A DNA stretch of 64,000 nucleotides, from the NCBI GenBank assembly GCA_963798195.1, contig CAWCSF010000010.1, positions 806,001 through 870,000 of the forward strand, read 5' to 3'. The DNA is from CAVSRC01 sp963798195 (GTDB lineage Bacteria; Pseudomonadota; Alphaproteobacteria; Rhizobiales; Kaistiaceae). Position 1 is the stretch's first letter. The number at the start of each line of letters is the position of its first letter. The notes beneath the pieces are model-generated. The model was not told where the DNA came from. It did no database searches and worked only from the letters and a program-made list of their open reading frames with translations. Made by a program: the position numbers and the translations under genes. Positions 27,225 through 35,616 of this stretch are shown here, one piece after another.

Positions 27225-28551
27225 CTATTCCTTCGGCGCGGGCGGCTTGCGGCTCGTGTCGAAGACCAGCCCCAGTTCTACGGCGCGGTTGCCGAACTTG
27301 TCGCGGAGCTTGTCCACGGCGGCTTCGGCGGCGGCGCGCTTGCTCGCGGCAGGATCGACGAGATCGGCTGGATCGGCGAGGCGCGGGTCGGCGAACTCCG
27401 ACACGCCGATGCCGATGAGGCGGAAGCGGGTCTTGCCATCCGCCTCGCGGGCAAGCAGTTCGGCGCCAACCAAGAAGATGCGATCCGCCAGTTGTGTCGG
27501 CGCGGCAAGATGCCGGCTCCGCGTGCGCAGCCGGAAATCGTCGGTCTTCAGTTTCAACGTCACGTTCACGCCGGCGATGCCGGCTTTCTTCAGCCGCGCC
27601 GAGACCTTCTCGGACAATGCCCGCAGGATGGCCTTCAGTTCGTGTCCGTCGGCAAGGTCGACGTCGAAGGTTGTTTCAGCGCTGACGCTCTTCGCCTCAC
27701 CGCGGGGATCGACACTTCGCCGATCATCGCCGCGCGACAGCCGCGCAAGACGCAGCCCCATCGATCCGTAGCGCCGCGCCAACTCCGCCTCGCCGACGGT
27801 GCGGATCGCGCCGATGGTGTGGATGCCGTCGTCGGACAGGCGCCGCTGCATCGTCGTGCCCACGCCCCAGATCAGGCTGACCGGCTTCGGCGCCAGAAAG
27901 GCCTGCGCCTCGGCCTGGCCGATCACCGAAAAGCCGCGCGGCTTTTCGAGATCGGAGGCGATCTTGGCGAGGAACTTGTTGAACGACAGGCCGATCGAGA
28001 CGGTGATGCCGATCTCGGATTCGATGCGCCGTTGCAGTCGGGCGAGCGCCAGCGCCGGTGGTGCCCGGTGAAGTTTCTCGGTGCCCGACAGGTCCAGGAA
28101 CGCTTCGTCGATCGATAGCGGCTCGACCAGCGGCGTCAACTCCTGCATGAGGGCGCGCACCTCGCGCCCGACGCGACTGTATTTCTCGAAATTGGGGCGG
28201 ACGACGATGGCATCCGGGCATGCCTGCAGCGCCTTGAACATCGGCATGGCCGAGCGCACGCCACGAATGCGGGCCATATAGCAGGCCGTCGCCACCACGC
28301 CACGCTTGCCGCCGCCGACGATCACCGGTTTGTCGGCAAGCTCAGGGTCGTCGCGCTTCTCGATCGCGGCGTAGAAAGCGTCGCAGTCGAGATGGGCAAT
28401 CGCGAGGCGGAACAGTTCGTCGTGGCGGAGCAGGCGCGGGCTGCCGCAAGCCGGGCAGCGCGTATCGCGACACCGGCGCCGGGGCGAGGCAGTCGCGGCA
28501 GAAACCCGCGGAGGCGGGATCCTGCCCGGGTTTTGAGCCGAGACTCTCCAT
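27225..28551 (-). pseudogene. dinB: DNA polymerase IV (DinB), frameshifted near the N-terminus
   Basis: The main frame encodes a full Y-family polymerase: AIAHLDCDAFYAAIEKRDDP with the first catalytic aspartates, VVATACYMARIRGVRSAMP, LSIDEAFLDLSG with the second pair, the little-finger domain and a helix at the end. Alphaproteobacterial DinB has an N-terminal four-cysteine extension. Here it starts with ATG at 28551 (MESLGSKPGQDPASAGFCRDCLAPAP) in one frame, and its second pair (CRDTRCPACGSPRLLRHDEL) is in the polymerase frame. One extra base near 28473 separates them, and total length is three n plus one. Without repair the polymerase frame has no good start codon, so expression is doubtful. 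Pol IV performs error-prone lesion bypass. Confidence 0.85.
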
Positions 28552-28678
28552 GGCCCGCGAGAATACCCGGCCGAGGCAGCGGCTGCGAGACACCTCACGG
28601 TGCGCGGATACCCATTCGTCCGCGCGTATTGGTCGTGCTAAGCGTTGTGAATCGACCCGCCAAACAACGGACCTCCCA

Positions 28679-30556
28679 GTGATCCGTGCTCCCGTTCTGG
28701 CCCTAGCCGCCGGATTCATCCTTCTCGGCGGCATTGTCGTGTCGATCGCGCTGTTCGCCTTCAATCTGCAAAGCACCAACGATGCCCTGACCGCGGGCCT
28801 GGAGCGAAATCTGGCGCTGTCGGAACTTCTCAACCAGTTGCAAGGCGCCGAAAGCGGGCAGCGCGGGTTTTTGCTTACAGACGATCCAGCCTATCTCAAG
28901 TCGCACACCAACGCGCTGGACGGCGCGGTTCGCACCCTCGATGCGATCGGCAAACCACGGCCGGGCGGGTTCAATTTCCAGCCTGTCACCATCGTCAACC
29001 TGCGGGCGGCCGTAACCGCCAAGGTCGGTGAGCTTCGCAACACAATCGAACTGGCCCAGCAGGGCCGCAAGCCGGAAGCGCTCGCTATCGTGGAGAGCGA
29101 CCGCGGCGAAAGGCTTATGAATGACATACGCGATGTCGTCGGCCTGTTGCGGGCCTACAACAACGGCGCGGTCAGCGATGTCCTTGCGCGGGAGCAGGCG
29201 ATTGTCACTGGCCTGTGGCTGGGCATCGCCGCCGCTGCCATCGGTATCCTCGTGCTTGCGGCCGTGCTGCTCAGGGATACGCGACAGCGGTTGAACGTGC
29301 TCCGCGAGCAGGCTGCCGCTCTCGAGGACCGCAATCGTATCATGGCGGAGACGAACGATCAGCTGTCGCAGGAAATTGCCAATCGCGAGGCAGCCGAAGG
29401 CCAGTTGCGGCAGGTTCAGAAAATGGAGGCGATCGGACAGCTTTCGGGTGGCATCGCCCACGACTTCAACAACATGCTCGCGGTCGTGATGAGTGCCATC
29501 AGCCTCAGCCGGCGGAAGCTTGCGCGCGGCGAGCACGACATCTCTTCCTTTCTTGATGGTGCCGCGGAGGCGGCGGAGCGGGCTGCGACCCTCACCGCGC
29601 GGCTACTCGCCTTCTCGCGTCAGCAGCCGCTTCAGCCGGAGCCGGTTGAGGCAAACAAACTCGTTTCGGGCATGTCGGAAATGCTTCACCGAACGCTGGG
29701 CGAGACAATCCAGCTCGAATCCGTTCTCGCCGCCGGCCTGTGGAGGACGCGGGTCGATCCGCCGCAGCTCGAGAACTCCATCATCAACCTGGCGGTCAAC
29801 GCGCGCGACGCCATGGGCGAAAGCGGCAGCATTACTATCGAAACGGCGAACTGCTACCTCGACGATGCCTACGCACGTGAGAACCCGGGCACCGCGCCGG
29901 GTCAGTACGTCATGGTCGCGGTGAGTGACACCGGAGACGGCATGCCTCCGGCGGTCATCGCCCATGCCTTCGACCCGTTTTTCACGACCAAGTCGCCAGG
30001 GAAGGGCACTGGCCTCGGGCTCAGCCAAGTCTACGGCTTCGTCAAGCAATCCCACGGGCACATCAAGATCTACTCCGAGATAGGCACCGGCACGACGGTC
30101 AAGCTCTACCTGCCGCGTTACACGGGTGAGGAAGAACCTGGGACCGGCCGCCGCATGGTCGAGCGGGGTGCCCTGGTCGGCGGGCGCGCCGACGAAATCA
30201 TCCTGGTTGCCGAGGATGACGATCACCTGCGAGCCATGGTCCGGGACAGCATGCAGGAGATCGGCTACACGGTGATCGAGACGGGAGACGCCGAGATGGC
30301 CCTCCAGCTGCTCCGCGAGCGGGCGGACATCTCGCTGCTGTTTACCGACATCGTGATGCCGAAAATGAACGGCCGGATGCTGGCGGAGGCGGCGAGGCGC
30401 GATCGGTCGGACCTGAAAGTCCTTTATACTACAGGGTTTACGCGAAATGCCGTGGTTCACAACGGCGTGCTGGATGCCGGGGTGAATCTGATAGTGAAGC
30501 CCTTCACCGTCGAGCAGCTGGCCGCCAAGGTCCGGCAGGTTCTCGATGGCGTCTGA
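28679..30556 (+). CDS. CHASE3 hybrid sensor histidine kinase
   Basis: A 625-residue membrane sensor kinase. Order of parts: a first helix from residue 8 to 30, an extracytoplasmic CHASE3 domain (LSELLNQLQGAESGQRGFLLTDD), a second helix near residue 185-205, a coiled coil, a histidine box (GGIAHDFNNMLAV), an ATPase domain with NLAVNARDAMGE, DTGDGMP and GTGLGLSQVYGF, and a receiver domain at the C-terminus with the phospho-acceptor in LFTDIVMPKMNG and the lysine in LIVKPF. It is a self-phosphorylating kinase with a built-in receiver, sensing an unknown external cue. The GTG at 28679 gives a membrane helix at once; a longer frame from 28550 overlaps dinB on the other strand. Confidence 0.88.
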   Translation: MIRAPVLALAAGFILLGGIVVSIALFAFNLQSTNDALTAGLERNLALSELLNQLQGAESGQRGFLLTDDPAYLKSHTNALDGAVRTLDAIGKPRPGGFNFQPVTIVNLRAAVTAKVGELRNTIELAQQGRKPEALAIVESDRGERLMNDIRDVVGLLRAYNNGAVSDVLAREQAIVTGLWLGIAAAAIGILVLAAVLLRDTRQRLNVLREQAAALEDRNRIMAETNDQLSQEIANREAAEGQLRQVQKMEAIGQLSGGIAHDFNNMLAVVMSAISLSRRKLARGEHDISSFLDGAAEAAERAATLTARLLAFSRQQPLQPEPVEANKLVSGMSEMLHRTLGETIQLESVLAAGLWRTRVDPPQLENSIINLAVNARDAMGESGSITIETANCYLDDAYARENPGTAPGQYVMVAVSDTGDGMPPAVIAHAFDPFFTTKSPGKGTGLGLSQVYGFVKQSHGHIKIYSEIGTGTTVKLYLPRYTGEEEPGTGRRMVERGALVGGRADEIILVAEDDDHLRAMVRDSMQEIGYTVIETGDAEMALQLLRERADISLLFTDIVMPKMNGRMLAEAARRDRSDLKVLYTTGFTRNAVVHNGVLDAGVNLIVKPFTVEQLAAKVRQVLDGV

Positions 30557-30622
30557 CGGACTTCTTTCGCCCGAAAAGCGGCTCTGCTAAGAGGGCGCAA
30601 ACCAGCAGGAACCTTAGCCCGT

Positions 30623-30910
30623 ATGTCGGTCGACAAGGATACCGTCAAGCGCGTCGCGCATCTCGCCCGCATCGCCGTCAGCGACGCGGAAGCCGAGGCT
30701 TTGCGCGGCGAATTGAACACCATCCTGGGCTTTGTGGAGCAGTTGAACGAAGTTGACGTGACCGGCGTCGAGCCGATGACCGCCGTTATCCCGATGAAGA
30801 TGAAAATGCGTGCCGACGTGGTGACCGACGGCGCCCAGGCGGACGCGGTCGTGTCCAACGCGCCTGCGCGCGAGGAGCACTTCTTCGTTGTGCCCAAGGT
30901 GGTCGAGTAG
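30623..30910 (+). CDS. gatC: glutamyl/aspartyl-tRNA amidotransferase subunit C
   Basis: A 95-residue GatC with the family signature: TVKRVAHLARIAVSDAEAE, GELNTILGFVEQLNEVDVTGVEP and the final EEHFFVVPKVVE. GatC stabilises the GatA-GatB complex that amidates misacylated Glu-tRNA(Gln) or Asp-tRNA(Asn). It is the first gene of a rightward operon of six genes (gatC, GNAT, gatA, RidA, small protein, gatB). Confidence 0.95.
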   Translation: MSVDKDTVKRVAHLARIAVSDAEAEALRGELNTILGFVEQLNEVDVTGVEPMTAVIPMKMKMRADVVTDGAQADAVVSNAPAREEHFFVVPKVVE

Positions 30911-30916
30911 CCGCCT

Positions 30917-31384
30917 GTGGTCGTGATAGCGGTCGAAACGCCTTTGCAGGACGATGTTCGCGCCATGGTCGCCGCGCTCAACGACTATTTGATCCCGCTG
31001 ACGCCCCGCGAGTTCCAGTTCCAGCTTACGGCGGAGCAAATGGCTGAGCCGACCGTGACCGTCCTTGTCGCCCGTGGCGGCGACGGCCGGCCCCTCGGTA
31101 TGGGCTCGCTGAAGGACCACGGCCGTGCACTCGGCGAAATCAAGCGCATGTATACCCGGCCGGAGGTCCGCGGACAGCGCATCGGCTCGCTGTTGCTCAC
31201 GCACCTCGAAGCGCTGGCGCGGGACAGGGGCATCACGCGCCTCGTCCTGGAGACCGGCGAGGGGCAGGGCTTCGAGCCGGCCTGGCGCGTCTATGAGCGC
31301 GGCGGATTTATCGTGTGCGGTGCCGTGCTGGACTATCCCGACTCCGGTTATTCGCGTTTTTACGAAAAGAGCCTTTCCGCATGA
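30917..31384 (+). CDS. GNAT family N-acetyltransferase
   Basis: A 155-residue single GNAT domain. The acetyl-CoA loop is seen in RGQRIGSLLLTHLEALA, preceded by IKRMYTRPEVR and followed by GITRLVLETGEGQGFEPAWRVYERGGF. Substrate unknown; small amines or amino acids are typical. It starts with GTG six bases after gatC and its stop overlaps the gatA start (ATGA), so it is translated as part of the gat operon. Confidence 0.85.
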   Translation: MVVIAVETPLQDDVRAMVAALNDYLIPLTPREFQFQLTAEQMAEPTVTVLVARGGDGRPLGMGSLKDHGRALGEIKRMYTRPEVRGQRIGSLLLTHLEALARDRGITRLVLETGEGQGFEPAWRVYERGGFIVCGAVLDYPDSGYSRFYEKSLSA

Positions 31385-32862
31385 GCGATCTCACCGCACT
31401 GACCATCGCCGAGATCCGGGACGGGCTATCGGCGCGGCGCTTCTCGGCCGTCGAACTGACCCAGGCCTATCTGGCGGCGATGGCGAAGGCGCGCGATCTC
31501 AACGCTTATATTGTCGAGACCCCGGAAAAGGCGCTGGCGATGGCCGCCGTATCCGACGAGCGCATCGCAAAGGGCGAGGCGCGGGCGCTGGAGGGCGTGC
31601 CGCTCGGCATCAAGGACCTGTTCTGCACCGAAGGCGTCCACAGCCAGGCGGCGAGCCATGTGCTCGACGGCTTCAAGCCGACCTATGATTCAACGGTGAC
31701 GGCAAACCTCTGGGCCGACGGCGCGGTCATGCTGGGCAAGCTCAACATGGACGAGTTCGCCATGGGCTCCTCCAACGAGACCTCGTATTACGGCCCGGTG
31801 GTGAACCCGTGGCGGTCGAAGGGCTCGAACGCGCCGCTGGTGCCCGGCGGCTCGTCGGGCGGTTCGGCAACCGCCGTCGCCGCGCACCTGTGCGCCGGCG
31901 CCACCGCGACCGACACGGGCGGGTCAATCCGCCAGCCCGCCGCGTTCACCGGCACGGTCGGCATCAAGCCGACCTACGGCCGCTGCTCGCGCTGGGGCAT
32001 CGTCGCCTTCGCCTCGTCGCTGGATCAGGCCGGACCGATTGCCCGCACGGTGCGCGACGCGGCCATACTGATGAAATCGATGGCGAGCGCCGATCCGAAG
32101 GATACGACCTCGGCTGACTTGCCGGTGCCTGACTACGAGAAGGCAATCGGGCAGAGCGTGAAGGGCCTGAAGATCGGCATTCCGAAGGAATATCGCGTCG
32201 AGGGCATGCCCCCCGAAATCGAACAGCTCTGGGAGCGCGGCAAGGCGTGGTTGCGCGATGCCGGCGCCCAGATAGTCGATATTTCGCTGCCGCACACAAA
32301 GTATGCTTTGCCGGCTTATTATATCGTCGCACCCGCGGAAGCTTCTTCCAACCTCGCCCGGTATGACGGCGTCCGCTACGGCCTGCGTGTACCCGGCGAC
32401 GACATTATCTCCATGTACGAGGCGACCCGCGCCGCCGGCTTCGGCAAGGAAGTGAAGCGCCGGGTGCTGATCGGCACGTACGTGCTTTCGGCCGGCTACT
32501 ACGACGCCTATTACCTTCGCGCCCAGAAGGTGCGCACGCTGATCAAGCGCGACTTCGAGCAGGTCTTCGCCGACGGCATCGATGCCATCCTGTCTCCGGC
32601 GACGCCGTCGGCTGCGTTCGGCCTGGATGCGATGGCGCTGGCGTCGCCCATCGAGATGTACCTCAACGACGTCTTCACGGTGACGGCCAACATGGCCGGC
32701 CTGCCGGGCATTGCCGTGCCGGCCGGGGTCACGGCCGATGGCCTGCCGCTCGGGCTCCAGCTGATCGGCCGCCCGTTCGACGAAGAAATGCTGTTCCGCA
32801 CCGGGCAGGCGATCGAGGCGGCGGCGGGACACTTTGCGCCGGAGCACTGGTGGGCGACATGA
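31381..32862 (+). CDS. gatA: glutamyl/aspartyl-tRNA amidotransferase subunit A
   Basis: A 493-residue amidase-signature enzyme that releases ammonia from glutamine for tRNA amidation. The catalytic lysine is in GVPLGIKDLFC, the serine-rich signature is GGSSGGSATAVAA, and the nucleophilic serine is in DTGGSIRQPAAF. It begins in the stop codon of the GNAT gene and ends in the start codon of the RidA gene (both ATGA overlaps), so it is firmly within the operon. Residue spacing and length fit GatA. Confidence 0.96.
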   Translation: MSDLTALTIAEIRDGLSARRFSAVELTQAYLAAMAKARDLNAYIVETPEKALAMAAVSDERIAKGEARALEGVPLGIKDLFCTEGVHSQAASHVLDGFKPTYDSTVTANLWADGAVMLGKLNMDEFAMGSSNETSYYGPVVNPWRSKGSNAPLVPGGSSGGSATAVAAHLCAGATATDTGGSIRQPAAFTGTVGIKPTYGRCSRWGIVAFASSLDQAGPIARTVRDAAILMKSMASADPKDTTSADLPVPDYEKAIGQSVKGLKIGIPKEYRVEGMPPEIEQLWERGKAWLRDAGAQIVDISLPHTKYALPAYYIVAPAEASSNLARYDGVRYGLRVPGDDIISMYEATRAAGFGKEVKRRVLIGTYVLSAGYYDAYYLRAQKVRTLIKRDFEQVFADGIDAILSPATPSAAFGLDAMALASPIEMYLNDVFTVTANMAGLPGIAVPAGVTADGLPLGLQLIGRPFDEEMLFRTGQAIEAAAGHFAPEHWWAT

Positions 32863-33263
32863 AGCGTCAGAACGTCGCCTCCGGCAGTCCATACGAGCCG
32901 ATCATCGGCTTTTCGCGCGCGGTCCGTATCGGCAACATCGTCTCCGTCGGTGGCACCGCACCCATCGGTCCTGACGGCAAGACGGTGGGCGTCGGCGATC
33001 CGGCCGCGCAGACGCGCCGCTGCATCGAGATCATCCGGACAGCACTGGAAGAAGCGGGCGCGAGCCTTGAGGATGTCATCCGCACACGGACATTCTTCAC
33101 GCGCCAGTCCGACTGGGAGGCGATCGGCCGCGCTCATGGCGAGGTATTTGGATCCATCCGCCCGGCGAGTACCATGGCGATCGTCAAGGGACTGATCGAT
33201 GACGCGTGGCTGGTCGAGATCGAGGCTGACGCCGTGATCGCAGCAGAGGGAGAGACCCCATGA
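32859..33263 (+). CDS. RidA family protein
   Basis: A 134-residue RidA family protein with GSPYEPIIGFSRAVRIGNIVSVGGTAPIG, a CIEIIRTALEEAGASLEDVIRTRTFF segment and the MAIVKGLIDDAWLVEIEADAVI end. It differs from the RidA at 25852-26316, being closer to the YjgH-like branch. Such proteins remove reactive imines or related intermediates. Its start overlaps the gatA stop, its stop overlaps the next gene's start, and it is therefore co-translated with gatA. Confidence 0.88.
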   Translation: MKRQNVASGSPYEPIIGFSRAVRIGNIVSVGGTAPIGPDGKTVGVGDPAAQTRRCIEIIRTALEEAGASLEDVIRTRTFFTRQSDWEAIGRAHGEVFGSIRPASTMAIVKGLIDDAWLVEIEADAVIAAEGETP

Positions 33264-33553
33264 AGCCGCAGGAACTCCGCACCAGCGCCGAACCACCGAA
33301 GGGCGCGTCCGGGCCGTTGGCCGCGCTCTGGCATATTGCCAAGGGCGACTGGCACAAGGCGCATGAGACGGTCATGGACGACGATACCCCGGAGGCCGCC
33401 TGGGTCCACGCCCATCTGCATCGCATCGAGGGCGACGAGTCCAACGCCGGCTACTGGTACCGCCGCGCGGGGCGTCCCCACGCCACGAACGAACACGCCG
33501 CGGAGTGGGAGGAGATCGCCGGCCTTCTCCTCGCAGGACACGGCCAAGTCTGA
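33260..33553 (+). CDS. conserved small protein of unknown function, 97 residues
   Basis: A soluble, tryptophan-rich protein of 97 residues with a central LWHIAKGDWHKAHETVMDDD helix pair and WVHAHLHRIEGDESNAGYWYRRAG near the end. This helix-turn-helix pattern with paired aromatic and histidine residues resembles a short TPR-like or hemerythrin-like four-helix motif, but I do not recognise a named family. It starts within the RidA stop codon and ends two bases before gatB, so it belongs to the gat operon. Confidence 0.75.
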   Translation: MKPQELRTSAEPPKGASGPLAALWHIAKGDWHKAHETVMDDDTPEAAWVHAHLHRIEGDESNAGYWYRRAGRPHATNEHAAEWEEIAGLLLAGHGQV

Positions 33554-33555
33554 AC

Positions 33556-35019
33556 ATGGCGGCGACACCGGGCAAGCAGCTGATCAAGGGCGCCACCGGC
33601 GACTGGGAAATCGTCGTCGGCATGGAGGTGCATGCCCAGGTGACATCGCAGTCCAAGCTGTTCTCCGGCGCCTCGACGGATTTCGGCGGCGAGCCGAACG
33701 CGCATGTCAGCCTGGTCGATGCGGCGATGCCGGGCATGCTGCCGGTCATCAACGCAGAATGCGTGGCACAGGCGGTTCGTACCGGGCTCGGACTGAAGGC
33801 GAAGATCAACCTCAAGAGCCGTTTCGACCGGAAGAACTACTTTTATCCGGACCTGCCGCAGGGCTACCAGATTTCGCAATACCAGGAGCCGATCGTCGGC
33901 GAGGGCGCGATCACCGTTGACCTGGAAGACGGCGAAAGCTTCACGGTCGGCATCGAGCGGCTGCATCTGGAGCAGGACGCCGGCAAATCGCTCCACGACC
34001 AGCATGCGACGTCGAGCTTCGTCGATCTCAACCGTTCCGGCGTGGCGTTGATGGAGGTCGTGTCGAAGCCCGATATCCGCTCGGCCGACCAGGCGAAAGC
34101 CTATCTCAGCAAGCTTAGATCGATCCTGCGCTACCTCGGAACCTGCGACGGCAACATGGACGAGGGCTCGCTCAAGGCCGACATCAATGTGTCGGTGCGC
34201 AAGCCGGGCGCGCCACTCGGCACCCGCTGCGAGATCAAGAACATGAACTCGATCCGCTTCATCGGCGAGGCGATCGACTACGAGGCGCGGCGCCAGATCG
34301 CGATCCTCGAGGATGGCGGTTCGATCGATCAGGAGACCCGCCGTTTCGATCCCGACCGCGGCGAGACGCGCCCCATGCGCTCCAAGGAGGAGGCGCACGA
34401 CTATCGCTATTTCCCCGATCCCGATCTGCTCCCGTTGGAGTTCGATCAGGCGTTCGTCGATGGCCTGGCCGCCGGCCTGCCGGAGCTGCCGGACGAGAAG
34501 AAAGCGCGCTTCGTCGCGATGGGCCTGAACCCCTACGATGCCGACGTGCTGACCGCGGATCGCGACACGGCGGCCTATTTCGAGGCGGTGGCCAACGGAC
34601 GGGACGCCAAGGCGGCCGCCAACTGGGTCATCAACGAACTCGCCGGCCGGCTGAACCGCCAGGGACTGGACGTCGCCAACAGCCCGGTTTCGCCGGAACA
34701 GATCGGCGCGATCATCGACCTGATCGGCGCCGGCACCATTTCGGGCAAGATCGCCAAGGACGTGTTCGAGATCGTCTGGGCCGATGGCGGCGACCCCGCC
34801 GGGATCGTCGAGAGCCGCGGCCTCAAGCAGGTCACCGACACCGGCGCCATCGAGAAGATCGTCGACGAGATCATGGCTGCCAACCCGGACAAGGTGGCCG
34901 ATGCCAGGGCAAAGCCGCAGGCGCTCGGCTGGTTCGTCGGGCAGGTGATGAAGGCGAGCGGCGGCAAGGCCAACCCGCAGGCCGTCAACACGCTATTGAA
35001 GCAGAAGCTCGGACTGTGA
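33556..35019 (+). CDS. gatB: glutamyl/aspartyl-tRNA amidotransferase subunit B
   Basis: A 487-residue GatB, the tRNA-binding kinase/transamidase subunit. It begins with WEIVVGMEVHAQVTSQSKLFSGA and shows KSRFDRKNYFYPDLPQGYQISQYQ, RLHLEQDAGKSLHD, DLNRSGVALMEVVSKPD, KADINVSVR, and the C-terminal YqeY-like tail domain. The ATG at 33556 matches family starts; an upstream extension lies inside the previous gene. It closes the operon with gatC and gatA. Confidence 0.96.
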   Translation: MAATPGKQLIKGATGDWEIVVGMEVHAQVTSQSKLFSGASTDFGGEPNAHVSLVDAAMPGMLPVINAECVAQAVRTGLGLKAKINLKSRFDRKNYFYPDLPQGYQISQYQEPIVGEGAITVDLEDGESFTVGIERLHLEQDAGKSLHDQHATSSFVDLNRSGVALMEVVSKPDIRSADQAKAYLSKLRSILRYLGTCDGNMDEGSLKADINVSVRKPGAPLGTRCEIKNMNSIRFIGEAIDYEARRQIAILEDGGSIDQETRRFDPDRGETRPMRSKEEAHDYRYFPDPDLLPLEFDQAFVDGLAAGLPELPDEKKARFVAMGLNPYDADVLTADRDTAAYFEAVANGRDAKAAANWVINELAGRLNRQGLDVANSPVSPEQIGAIIDLIGAGTISGKIAKDVFEIVWADGGDPAGIVESRGLKQVTDTGAIEKIVDEIMAANPDKVADARAKPQALGWFVGQVMKASGGKANPQAVNTLLKQKLGL

Positions 35020-35020
35020 C

Positions 35021-35494
35021 CTAGGCGGCGGCCGGGGCTGCCATCGGCGGCATCAGGAGCATCATGCGGCTGCGGATTTCGCGCGCCTCCACGCCGTCGA
35101 GCTCTGATTCCAGTGCCGCATGTTCGTTTCGCCAGAGCGGCACGGCTTTGGCGAGCAGGGCGCTTCCCGCCTTGGTGAGAGAGGCGCGTCGCGCGCGCCG
35201 GTCGCTGCCATCCGCGCGCAGGGTAACCAGGCCGCGCTTCTCCAGCTTTCTCACCGCCGCCGTCACGGTGGCGTGGTCCATCCCGAGGAACGCAGCGAGT
35301 TCGCCGAGCTTCGGCTGGCCCATGCCGCCGGTGGCGACCATCATCGAGAATTGCCCGTTGGTGATTGCCAATCCAGCGAACAGCCGGTCGAAGCGGCGGG
35401 CGAGTTCGCGCGCGGTGCGCTGCGCCGCGAAGCACAGGCACTGGTCCCGCACTTCGTGCGCGACCGACTTTGCAAAATCCGTTGTCGCCGTCAT
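35021..35494 (-). CDS. MarR family transcriptional regulator
   Basis: A 157-residue winged-helix regulator of the MarR type with the DNA-binding segment LAAFLGMDHATVTAAVRKLEKRGLV and wing residues DRRARRASLT. It is divergent from an MFS transporter gene, and a perfect ten-base palindrome lies between them, so it most likely represses itself and the transporter until a ligand binds. A cluster of C-terminal proline and alanine residues ends the protein. Confidence 0.87.
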   Translation of the reverse strand: MTATTDFAKSVAHEVRDQCLCFAAQRTARELARRFDRLFAGLAITNGQFSMMVATGGMGQPKLGELAAFLGMDHATVTAAVRKLEKRGLVTLRADGSDRRARRASLTKAGSALLAKAVPLWRNEHAALESELDGVEAREIRSRMMLLMPPMAAPAAA

Positions 35495-35510
35495 TTTATT
35501 TTGATATCAA

Positions 35511-35520
35511 CATATATCGG
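35511..35520. promoter_or_regulatory. candidate MarR operator between marR and the MFS gene
   Basis: TTGATATCAA is a perfect ten-base palindrome 17 bases before the MarR start and about 96 bases before the MFS start, in an A+T-rich stretch (35495-35520). Confidence 0.55.
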
Positions 35521-35616
35521 CTTCGGCAAGTCGGGGCCGCCGGGATGTTGGATCCACCCCGGAAATCAGCCGTTTCTCCACACACTTTCCATCACCAAGA
35601 ATCTCTGGGGCGTCAG

